Notes under the pieces: generated by a model
What the model saw: only the letters and a program-made list of their open reading frames with translations
What the model was told of the DNA's origin: nothing
Databases searched by the model: none
Assembly (NCBI RefSeq): GCF_014905175.1
Contig: NC_057793.1
Coordinates: 16,554,173 to 16,618,172 of the forward strand
Length of the DNA: 64,000 bases
Source: Aphidius gifuensis
Lineage: Eukaryota; Arthropoda; Insecta; Hymenoptera; Braconidae
Direction: 5' to 3'
Part shown: positions 42,876 through 51,680 of the stretch, one piece after another
Layout of the letters: every line of letters begins with the position of its first letter
Position numbering within the stretch: the stretch's first letter is position 1
Made by a program: the position numbers and the translations under genes

Positions 42876-43106
42876 GTTGAAGGTATAAATGAAACTAATA
42901 AAACAGCGATTGAAAAAATGATTGTCAACTCAAGTCCTCTAAGTCTCAAAGAAATTGTAAAGACATTAAATGCTGTGAAATTTACTGTGACTGAAAAAGA
43001 AAAAATTCACGACACTCACCTAAAAATTTTACTGGGTCAAATATTATTAGAACTTGTTCTTTTGTACCATATTTTAAAACCAACATTGAATTGTTTTACA
43101 CAATAA
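42876..43106 (+). pseudogene. Stalk and membrane segment of the envelope-like gene, after an in-frame stop
   Basis: Same frame as 41313-42875, separated only by one TGA. About 76 codons: a charged heptad stretch (SLKEIVKTLNAV, TEKEKIHDTHL) and then a hydrophobic segment ILLGQILLELVLLYHIL near the C-terminus. That is the position and character of a transmembrane anchor in F-type fusion proteins. Conservation of an open frame after the stop implies the stop is recent or is read through. Confidence 0.6.
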
Positions 43107-43222
43107 GAAAAAAATTAAAAATTCAACGACATAAAAGAAAATGATGTTGGATCCTCAGACAGACCAACCAACACCGACATCTACTAAAATCTGTAAGCTC
43201 TCCCACTCTTATTTTTAAAAAG

Positions 43223-43257
43223 TATAAAAGCTTTCGAAAAAGTTTATTTCATCAGTT
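43223..43257 (+). promoter_or_regulatory. TATA box and insect initiator before the 43265 gene
   Basis: TATAAAAG at 43223-43230 and TCAGTT at 43252-43257 are about 29 bases apart, the spacing of an insect RNA polymerase II core promoter with a TCAGT-type initiator. The ATG follows 8 bases after the initiator. Confidence 0.65.
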
Positions 43258-43264
43258 ATTCAAC

Positions 43265-44041
43265 ATGGCTCAATACGACAGGGTTCTCGTTTTACCATAT
43301 ACAACGGCTCTTAATAAATCTAATACAAAATCATTGTGTGTTGGTCTTGAGTGGACAAGTGGCGAGTATTTTAAATCTGCAATACAAATTATAGCCAGTG
43401 ATACCAAAAGAAGTATTTTTTTGGATAACGAGACGCAATGGATACCGTTGACGAAAATGTGTAGATCATTTTCATATTATTATGATGGTGACGATTCGAG
43501 ACCGGACTTCAAACTCAACTACACTCAACCAGTACATCTTGGAGATTTAACTATAAGTTTTCCAGCCACAGACCATAAACGCGAGCGAGGTATTCTTTTT
43601 GAACAAGGGAATGTCCGTTTATTATTTATGAAAAAAACTTTGAGGACATTATCCTCTCTCGGAACATGGGTAGCAGCTTGTCAAAAAATATTGACTCATT
43701 ATCCTGCAGATATTTACTCAGATGCCATTATAAAATATCTACGAAAAAACTTTGGAGGTGTACGTATTCATAAAGAAACTCTTCAGCATTTTTTACAGAT
43801 GACTGTTAGGAACCATTTATTTGTGGAAATACAGCAATCCGTTGAAGACGACACAAAACTTGAGCCGGGTTTTATGGACCCATGTTTGCCTTTATTGTAT
43901 AATGATATTTTAGTCAAGAATTTTGATCAGTTATACGACTTTATTTATCCGGCAACTGCACCGAACAGTTTAAATCCTGTGGAGTATCGTGGACCAACAC
44001 CTTCCCATTATGTAGACCATATGGAGAACGACGCTGAATAA
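43265..44041 (+). CDS. Unknown Polinton protein, 258 aa
   Basis: Not recognised. MAQYDRVLVLPYTTALNKS opens the protein. It has a mixed alpha/beta pattern, a YYYDGDDSRPDF acidic loop and an ITHYPADIYSDAI-like helical middle (about 138-160, reading KILTHYPADIYSDAII), and ends in a Pro/His/Asp-rich tail. No signal peptide or membrane segment. It has a good core promoter and is followed by a long AATAAA-rich tract (44040-44290). Its place next to the envelope-like gene and the right TIR suggests an accessory rather than capsid function; that is inference. Confidence 0.7.
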   Translation: MAQYDRVLVLPYTTALNKSNTKSLCVGLEWTSGEYFKSAIQIIASDTKRSIFLDNETQWIPLTKMCRSFSYYYDGDDSRPDFKLNYTQPVHLGDLTISFPATDHKRERGILFEQGNVRLLFMKKTLRTLSSLGTWVAACQKILTHYPADIYSDAIIKYLRKNFGGVRIHKETLQHFLQMTVRNHLFVEIQQSVEDDTKLEPGFMDPCLPLLYNDILVKNFDQLYDFIYPATAPNSLNPVEYRGPTPSHYVDHMENDAE

Positions 44042-44109
44042 AATAAAAAATGAATGAATGAATTGTATTTGAAAAAAAATAAATAAATAAAAATATTGCC
44101 TTGTATTCC

Positions 44110-44140
<31 letters not shown>

Positions 44141-44402
44141 TGATTTGTATTTAAAAAAAAAAAATAATAAATTCCTTGTATTTTAAAAAAATAAATAAAT
44201 AAATAAATAATAATAAATGATTGTATTTAAAAAAATAAATAAATAAATAAAGAAAAAAATAATAATAATAATTAATTCCTTGTATTTGAAAATAATTTGA
44301 CTTGTATATATTTTTCCCCCCACCTCTATAATAATAATAATAATAAGAATTTTGGATTTATCTGTGTTTTCGAGAAACTACTTCAGTCTTTATTTGGTCG
44401 TC
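44042..44402 (+). other. AATAAA-rich low-complexity spacer
   Basis: Repeated (AATA)n, (AAT)n and TTCCTTGTATTT/GATTTGTATTT phrases, each roughly 60 bases, separate the two last genes. It supplies many polyadenylation-type hexamers. No ORF. Confidence 0.6.
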
Positions 44403-44994
44403 ATGGATATCGCTATTGTTGTTCTTGGTTTTGTAGAAAAAGATTTTACTTTTTCACCAAAAGAAATTTCTGTGATTGGTATAAATGAAAAAATAGCTGG
44501 TCATTGGCTATTAACGCCACCTTGCGACTTTACAACACTCTCAGCGTATGGTCGTTATGAAAACCTGAAGCGTACCCGTAGACTAAAAATAAATTGGTTC
44601 GATGGTGAGTCTGAGGAAGCACAAGTCATCAAAGTTTTAAGGACCCTTGCCTCAAAAAGCAGAATTATTTTGAGTTCTGGCAATGAATCCTGTGAATATC
44701 TCGAGAGTACTATGCACGGCAATCAGAGATGTTGATAAAGAGAAATTTTGGCCTGAATTTATCAAACAATTACCACCGTCAACAACCTGTATTCACCATG
44801 GGTTACAGCAAGAAACAGGATGCGCCCTCCAAGTTGCGCGACAAATAAAAAAGTGGATGAACAATAGATATGAATTTGTTAAACAAAGAAATTATGAGGA
44901 GGCTGCTGCTATACCAGAACATTTACGTACACCTCGTGAGCCTGAAATAGATTATCCTGGAAACATACACAGTGTGGATGAAACTGATGTTTGA
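44403..44994 (+). pseudogene. Unknown Polinton protein, probably frameshifted
   Basis: The first frame starts at ATG 44403 (MDIAIVVLGFVEKDFTFSPK) and ends at 44735. A second frame, open across 44683-44994, carries DKEKFWPEFIKQLPPST, a CIHHGLQQETGCALQVA stretch and a basic helix, ending acidic. The frames overlap by about 50 bases with no ATG suited to independent translation, so one gene with a frame change is likelier than two. The Cys/His cluster could bind metal. Function unknown; it is the last gene before the right TIR. Confidence 0.5.
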
Positions 44995-45282
44995 AATAAA
45001 AATTGTAAAAAATAAAAATTTGAGAAAATAAAAATTTAATTTATATTTAAAAAAAAAAAAAAAAAGTCTTGAAATTTATTTCCATAGGTTAAGAATAGTA
45101 TTATATATTTTTATTTTATATTTAAGTTTTGTTTTCAACCAAAAAAAAGATTTTAAGAAAAGTTCTATACACCATGTCTGAAACTGACCCAACTATGTAA
45201 CTATAAAAACCTCTCACTCCCACGCATTGCTTTCTCCATAAGACGTTTTTCTATCCGAGTCCTTATGTTATTCCTTACTCCA
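44995..45282. other. Polinton right non-coding region
   Basis: AATAAA and T/A tracts followed by an unmatched stretch up to the TIR. No gene seen. Confidence 0.5.
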
Positions 45283-45479
45283 GACGTTACCTATGCATTT
45301 TTACTACGCGCCCTTATTCATTCATCCTATACTATATACATTCACACACATACCTCTCTCTCACACACATACCTCTCTCTCACTCCTATGGTATTTTATT
45401 TTTAATGCACAACACACACGAGGGGGAAAGGAGGGGGAACCAAATTCCCGGAATTCGCCCAGAAGAGCCTCCTTCTACT
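45283..45479. repeat. Polinton right terminal inverted repeat
   Basis: Inverse of 26403-26622, lacking the ~25-base local duplication of the left copy. Ends CTTCTACT at 45479, followed by the target duplication GAGACA (45480-45485). Confidence 0.9.
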
Positions 45480-45485
45480 GAGACA

Positions 45486-46110
45486 AAAGAACTACACAAT
45501 ACTGACAATGACCAAGATAAAGGGGACCTTTAGAAGAGATGGCTCCGCTTCCTAAGACTATGGAATGGATGACTCCAATTCCAAGAGGGCAAGGGAGGGG
45601 TTGTCTGAGGTTCTGGGATGGCTCACCAGAGAACCTGGACCCACTGCGGCTGCAGGCAAGGGAATCTCTGTTGTGTGTGCTGTGCCACAGCTTAAATAGC
45701 TGTGATTCTACCCTTTCCAATTTTTTTTCCACTATGACTGATATGGACCAATGTCAATTAAGTTACTCAAATTGACCACTCAAAATCATAGTAGGGCACA
45801 CGGTGGGAATGGTAGTACTAGGGGGGATATTATTAGTGTACAAACCGATTTTTCCCCTCTTTACTCACAAAAATAAAAATAATAAAAGCGTCACTGGTCA
45901 ACCGTACAAATAATAATAATAACAAATAAAGAAAAATAACCAAGAAAAATAAATATAATTCCAATTTAAGGTAGACGAGCGAGTCTCTATTACTTTTTAA
46001 TTATATTATGTTTTAATAATATTTATCTTTTCTGAATAATTTGTAGTTATCATATCAAGTCGTGAGATTTTTTTTATGAGACATGGATTTTGACATTTAT
46101 TTTTATAATT
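45486..46110. other. Right flank of the Polinton; GC-richer island, no assigned gene
   Basis: About 45535-45780 is markedly richer in GC than its surroundings, with open frames on both strands (78 aa plus, 85 aa minus), but neither shows a known motif. It may be part of an LTR or other element that the Polinton entered. The remainder is AT-rich. Confidence 0.35.
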
Positions 46111-47160
46111 CGTCTAAATATATATTTTTTTAGCTGCACATATATAACTAAGTATTTGTCAATATATTTCAATTGAATATTTTATATTTTATTTTTGGAA
46201 TTCTAACTATGAAGTTTAAAAATTAAAGATGAATATATAATTGAGATACAAAATAAATTTAATTTATATTTAATTTATATTTTTTCTAAAAGAAAAGTAA
46301 ATATAATTTATATTTGAATTATATTTTTCAAAATTATAAGTAAATTGAAAATTTACGTCATTTAAATTCATAAAAAGATCTAACTAAAATTTATTTTCGA
46401 TATACTTTTTTTTTTTAGTAAATTTTTGTAAGTAGTATAAGTATAGTCAATAAAAAAATTATTTTTAACTAAACATTAGTCAGTTGGACGTTTCAGCTGC
46501 ACATCTATAACAAATAATTTTTCTTATTAGTAATTATAATCATTAGTAAATAATTTATGGCTGTACCCAAATTCAGTCCCGTGGCACCCTATAGTGGCGG
46601 CTCATTGCAGATTATGGCCATCATGACCATCTGTAGTTTTTTTTTTTTTGACTCATTCCGTCTATTTTCGCCAAGTTCAAAATAAGGGACTAAGTAAAAT
46701 ATCTAGCTAAGTCCAAAATCTAATGAAAAATTTAAGCTGGTAAAATTATGTAGATATTGTGTGTTTGGCTATAATTAAAACTAAGTAAAAAATCCAGCTA
46801 AGGGAAAAATTACGTAAAATTGTAAAATTTAATTTTTTTTTCTGAGTCCATTATTTTGAACTTGGCAGAACTAGACGAAACTAGTCAAAAAATAAAAATG
46901 ATTACGGATGGTTATGGAAACCAGAATGGATGATAAGTCACGTCCCTCACCGTGGGAGTGCCACGGGACTGAACTTGGATATTGCCAAATAACCAAATAT
47001 TCGCCATTATATGTAATCAACTTGAGGAAGGTTTTTTTGGAAGAATGTATTTAAATACAAAATAAATTTAATTTATATCTTTCTAGTCACATTTATAATT
47101 TACTTTATATTTTTGAAAAATATAATTCAAATATAAATTATATTTACTTTATCTATAAAA
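46111..47160. repeat. AT-rich inverted repeats enclosing a MITE
   Basis: AATAAATTTAATTTATA-type sequence at about 46250-46345 is mirrored at about 47055-47155. Between them is a MITE with ends CCAAATTCAGTCCCGTGGCAC (46567) and its near-inverse (to 46978). Inside the MITE is the AGCTAAG-type sequence that matches the intact target of the CACTA-like element. No gene. Confidence 0.55.
46567..46978. mobile_element. MITE carrying the AGCTAAG-type repeat
   Basis: Ends CAGTCCCGTGGCAC and GTGCCACGGGACTG are inverted. The interior contains TCAAAATAAGGGACTAAG and GTCCATTATTTTGAAC in opposed orientation and the uninterrupted TTATGTAGATATTGTGTG segment (46746-46763). No ORF; a target duplication was not clear. 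Confidence 0.5.
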
Positions 47161-47164
47161 AAAA

Positions 47165-47920
47165 ATTAATGTTGCTTACAATTTAATTTTTTTGACTGCA
47201 TTAATTCCTTAGCTACTTTTTTTTTTTGGTATTTTAATTCATCAAAATAAATCATATTAATATTATTTGTTAAATAAATAAATTAAAATACCAAGGAAAA
47301 GCAGCAGCTAAGAAAAAATGGAGTTAACGAATTGATGCAGCTTACTTTTGAATTTCTGCGGCTGCATTAATTTCTTAGCTCTATTTTTTCCATAGCCACT
47401 GCTTGTCTTTGGTTATTATTATTTTTTTAAACAAATTCTATGTATTTCATCTGTTAAATAAATTATTAAAAACCAAAGATAAGCAGTAGCCAACGAAAAG
47501 ACGAAGCTAAAAAATTGATGTTGGTTATCATTTAATTTTCTTGGCTGCATCAATTTCTTATCTTTATCTTTTTACTTAGCTACTGCATTTCCTTGGTTTT
47601 TAATCATTCATTTAACAAATAAAATACATGTAATTTTTTTTGGAAAATTAAACAAGTATAAATTTATAGATTCATCATTAATAATTGTATTCTATACAAA
47701 ATATATATTAGAAGGAAAAGCAGTAGCTAAGGAAAAAATGAAGCTAAAGTATTGATATCGCTTACCATTTATTTTCTTTGGCTGCATTAATTCCTTAGTT
47801 TCATCATTTTCTTATCTACTGCTTTTCTTTGGTATTTCAACAAATGAAATTGATGCAATTTATTTGAATAATTTAAAATACCAAGTCGCCAAAGAAATTA
47901 AATGACAAACGTTATTGATT
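47165..47920. repeat. Tandem array of hairpin units
   Basis: About four units of 165-240 bp. Each pairs CTTAGCTACTGCTTTTC-TTGGTATTTTAAT with a downstream ATTAAAATACCAAGGAAAAGCAGTAGCTAAGG-type inverse (shown here in two parts: ATTAAAATACCAAGG, GCAGTAGCTAAGG). It shares the AGCTAAGG word with the arrays at 4585, 10745 and 16280. Confidence 0.65.
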
Positions 47921-47939
47921 CCAATTATTATTATTATTT

Positions 47940-48150
47940 TAAATGACAGCAACACGCCGAAGATGTTTACACATATTCCGCGAGTCTAGATGGCTCACAA
48001 ATTTTTTTATTCAATTTTTACAAGTTTTGTATATTGTCTATTAATATTTTTATTAAAAAAATACAAATCTATTATAAATGGGGCCCATTTAGATGTTCAA
48101 ATAATTTAAAACAATAAAAAATATATGAATTATGCGCCTCTCAATTCCGT
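47940..48150. repeat. Two dispersed-repeat fragments
   Basis: 47947-48003 is the inverse of the repeat end at 4212-4275. 48020-48145 resembles an arm of the CACTA-ended MITE at 25545-25700 (ATTTTTATTA...AATACAAATCTATTATAAATG...TGAATTATGCGCCTCTC). Confidence 0.55.
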
Positions 48151-48950
48151 GTCAAAAGCCTGTCGATTCGGTCACAAAATATCTCGGTAATAATGACCGA
48201 GTCAATTACCGATGAATGGTCTGAGGCTTAACAGCTTCCCGTCTCTAGTAGATATGTGAATTATCTCAACTTAAGCTCTCTACCATATATAATTTAAACC
48301 CTTATTTAATATTTTAATACATGTACAAGTCAAGATTTTTTTCAGTTTAATTTGTTGTTATATAATCTTATATTTATTTTTCATTATTCCAACTCATTTC
48401 GATTATTTGGCGCTCGTGAATCACGTTTCATATATTCCGTCGAATGGCTGTCCAATCGCTGTTGACTGAGTGCTACATTGAAGTGCCCATCTCATTATTA
48501 TACACTGAAAAAAAAATTTGCTCCTACCAAAAAAATATTTGTTTGAAATGGTAAAATATTTTTATGCTCCGCAAAGTTTTTCAGACTGAAAAATTATATT
48601 TTTGATAGAAAAATAAATTTATTTAATTTAACTAATTATTTGATTGATTGGGAAAAAAAAAAATTTTATGTATTGAAGAATTATTAAGTTAGTTTGATAA
48701 AATAATTTTTTCAGTGATCAAAAATATTCTTCTAAAATGACTAAATATTTTTTCAGTTTTCAAAATTTAACGTTTTCCAATCATTTTGATTGTTTTTAAC
48801 AACAAAAACATATTTTTTTAACAGTACAAAATATTTTTTTGAATGGTGTAAGCCACAGCTTATTAACTATTTTAATTTTTGATTAAAACGAAAAAATATT
48901 TTTTTGAAATGGAAATAGTATATTTCGATACAAGGTTCCAAAACGGCGTT
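48151..48950. other. AT-rich region, no gene seen
   Basis: From about 48505 it consists of reiterated AAAATATTTTTTT phrases that reappear, partly inverted, at 50290-50720 and 51750-52250. These may be the arms of one large decayed foldback. Confidence 0.4.
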
Positions 48951-49100
48951 TTGCGCATTGCGATATAATCGTGGAACACGAGCCCAAAGTCGAGTCTCAA
49001 TCTCGACTACGCCGAAGGCGTAGTCGAGATTTAGACGAGACTTTGGGCGAGTGTTCCACAAGATTATATCCGCCATGCACAGATCGCCGTTTTGGCACCG
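48951..49100. repeat. Compact imperfect palindrome of ~150 bp
   Basis: The halves meet at GACTACGCCGAAGGCGTAGTC (48996-49028 region), and the stem extends outward through GCCCAAAGTC/GACTTTGGGC, GTGTTCCAC/GTGGAACAC and GATATAATC/GATTATATC to AACGGCG/CGCCGTT. It is rich in GC relative to its surroundings. The 81-aa and 60-aa frames through it are artefacts of the palindrome. Confidence 0.75.
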
Positions 49101-49110
49101 AGTGTCGAAC

Positions 49111-50288
49111 ACTATTTTTCGTCACAAACGACATGGAAAACACGAGACAATAACGTCGATAATCGATATTGAGCGATCAACGTTGCGCCCCTTGACATTC
49201 TTACGTTGTTTAATAAATTAGGTTACGTTTACCTTTTTTTTTTTTGTTTTTTATTAAAAATAATTTTTGGTTCACACTATTATTTTTATTCGTTGTGGAA
49301 GACATCATGTCAAGAAATAGTAATGCTTATGTTCGAGTTAAAAAGCCAACATTGAAAAAATTAATTAAAAAATCGACAAAAAAACTGATAGAATCATTGA
49401 CAGTTACTGATGATACATATAAATTGAATGTAGCAAGTGTCAAACGACATTTTGTTATGAAACAATTATCTTTAAAAATTCTACCATGTAACGATGATAA
49501 TAATAATAATAATAATAATAATGATACTAACAATAATTTGGATGTTCGTCATAAGACTGTGCTAGCTTTAGAGTCAAAATAATTATCAACAACATTACCA
49601 GTCAATCAATGTATAGCTATTAGCTCAAAACAAACAGCACGTTATAATCTTTTTAAGTACACAAGTCATCTTCACACATTTGTTGTGCAGTGATTTTCTG
49701 GGATTGATTAACTTATAAATAAATTGAATAAATTTGTCATATGTCCATTGAATAAATTTGTCATATGTAAACTTGACATTTTGATTTGGATTTTTCAGGC
49801 AACATGTCTAAGACAGTGGTATCAGCTTTATCCACTAACTTTTGTAAATAATTATAGATTTCTATTTATTCATTACACATTTTTAATAATTTCAAAAACA
49901 AGTTTTCAAACAATAGGTCAATGATAATTTCACATATGTATAAATTGTTTTTTATTTTTGGTCAGTTGACATATGGTATCTAACCTAACCATGAATATAT
50001 TAAAAAAAATAATATGTATATGAGTGATAATATAATAATAATAATGATAATAATAATACATAAATATAGTTCACGTATTCCCGGTAGATGACTTCCAGTG
50101 CGCAAAATGTCTGACGCTAGATGGCTTTCGATGTGAAAAAATTTTGCTCATCGATGCAGATGTTTTGCGCATGGTATTTCTATCTTTGGCCACTGCCTTT
50201 GCGTATCGATAGAAAAACAGGGATTTTGGGACCCTGTGGACGGTGTGATTTCGAGTGTTTTCCATGTCGACGTGGCGAAAAATGTTTT
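49111..50288. mobile_element. Element with short inverted ends and a small ORF
   Basis: The left end TTTTTCGTCAC...CGACATGGAAAACAC (49114-49143) is the approximate inverse of the right end (about 50255-50285). Between lies one small coding-like stretch and otherwise AT-rich sequence. No target duplication found, so the boundary is uncertain. Confidence 0.35.
49308..49582 (+). CDS. Small basic ORF, unknown
   Basis: From ATG 49308 it encodes MSRNSNAYVRVKKPTLKKLI and a Lys-rich helical stretch, then an Asn run from a GATAAT microsatellite, ending KTVLALESK. Basic and possibly DNA-binding, but no family is recognised. It could be the decayed first exon of an element gene. Confidence 0.3.
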
Positions 50289-50718
50289 TTAACTTAGAAG
50301 AATTGCTGTTTTTTTTATCATTTCAATTTTATTTTACAACAAAAAAATATTTTTTTTGAATTCCAAAATGTCTTTTTAATATACAACAATTACCGTTTTT
50401 CAATTAGTTAGATTTTTATTCGAGACCGAAAAATATTTTTCTAAAATCGAGTAATATTTTTTCGAATTATAAAAGTCACATTTCATTAATTATTAGAATT
50501 TTTTATTAAAACGAAAAAATATTTTCTCTTTTTGAAGAAATATTTTTTTAACTTATAAAAATTACTGTTTTTTTATCATTTTAATTTTTTTTACAACAAT
50601 TGAATATTTTTCTCGAAACCAAGAATATTTTTTTAACTCATAAAAATTACCGTTCCTCAATCGGTTTAATATTTTTTCAAACAATAGAATATTTTTCTAA
50701 AGTCACAGTATTTTTTTA

Positions 50719-51680
50719 GTGTTCCGTAGGACACTTATGTTTTCGCTTTTCTGTGACTTTTTGTTATTTTGGGATAAAACGAGAAGTCCTGAATCGAATT
50801 GGCTTGTGAGATGCTCATTTTCTTTATTTTTTTTGGCCAAAAGCAATGGTCATATTTATTTCCAATTTTGGGGCCTTATTGGATTCAATATGCCCATTTT
50901 TGGACATGGCCCAATTCCAAATATTGACGGATCAATTCCGGTAATGTTTTAATCGACGACGCTTCATCTGTAGACTCTACGATATTTTTTTTTAATTTTT
51001 TGGTCGTTTATTTTTTTTTTTATTCAACGATATGTAGTGTCACAAATTGTTTTTTCGCGATATTTTTTGAACCGCTGAACCGAATTAGTCGATGTTAAAA
51101 CAAATTTAGGTTTTTTTTTTTTCCAAAAACAGACATGATATTTTTTTTTACTTTTTGGGCCTTATTAGATTTAATATGCCCATTTTTGGACATTGCCCAA
51201 TTCCAAATATTGACCGATCAATTCCGGCAATGTTTTAATCGACGACGCTTCATCTGTAGACTCTACGATATTTTTTTCAAATTTTTCGGTCGTTTATTTT
51301 TTTTTTTATTCAACGATATGTAGTGTCACAAACTGTTTTTTTACAATATTTTTTGAACCGCTGAACCGAATTAGTCAATGTTAAAACAAATTTAGGTTTT
51401 TTTTTTTTTCCAAAAACAGATATGATTTCTTTTTTAACTTTTTGGGCCTTATTAGACTTAATATGCCCATTGTTGGACATGGCCCAATTCCAAATATTGA
51501 CCGATCAATTCCGGCAATGTTTTAATCGACGACGCTTCATCTGTAGACTCTACAATATTTTTTTCAAATTTTTCGGTCGTTTATTTTTTTTTTCATTCAA
51601 CGATATGTAGTGTCACAAACTGTTTTTTTACAATATTTTTGTAAACAGCAAGAAAAAAAATAAAAAATCCTACGGAACAC
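50719..51680. mobile_element. Element with GTGTTCCGTAGGA ends and three tandem ~287-bp units
   Basis: Perfect 13-bp inverted ends GTGTTCCGTAGGA (50719) and TCCTACGGAACAC (51680). The interior is three direct copies, starting at about 50870, 51156 and 51443, of a unit with CAATTCCAAATATTGACCGATC and CGACGACGCTTCATCTGTAG. The ORFs of 62-77 aa are the same repeat read three times. It interrupts the AAAATATTTTTTT-rich region. Confidence 0.65.

Larger units (their letters stand above)
26403..45479. mobile_element. Polinton/Maverick (adintovirus-like), 19,077 bp, complete with 6-bp target duplication
   Basis: Both ends read AGTAGAAGGAGGCTCTTCTG inward (left 26403; right as the reverse complement ending 45479). 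GAGACA flanks it on both sides (26397-26402 and 45480-45485); a 6-bp duplication and AG...CT ends are Polinton hallmarks. The content confirms it: protein-primed PolB, FtsK/HerA packaging ATPase, retrovirus-type integrase, major and minor capsid proteins and an adenain-like protease, all on the plus strand. Accessory genes are a two-BIR RING IAP and an insect-type envelope fusion protein. Several core genes are broken, so the copy is probably not autonomous, but the TIRs are nearly identical and the insertion is structurally complete. Confidence 0.95.

Noticed and set aside
42918..43106. Separate small membrane protein gene
   Set aside because: It is in the same frame as the envelope-like gene and separated only by one stop; better seen as the lost anchor of that gene.
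26403..45479. Bracovirus or baculovirus provirus
   Set aside because: Capsid, packaging, integrase and polymerase genes, TIRs and the 6-bp duplication are those of Polintons; IAP and F-like genes alone do not make it a baculovirus, and no bracovirus wasp-integration motif was seen.
48867..49153. ORFs of 81 and 60 codons on opposite strands
   Set aside because: Both run through the 150-bp palindrome and mirror each other.
50719..51610. Three similar ORFs of 62-77 codons as a gene family
   Set aside because: They are one repeat unit read three times in a non-coding element; no start context or motif.
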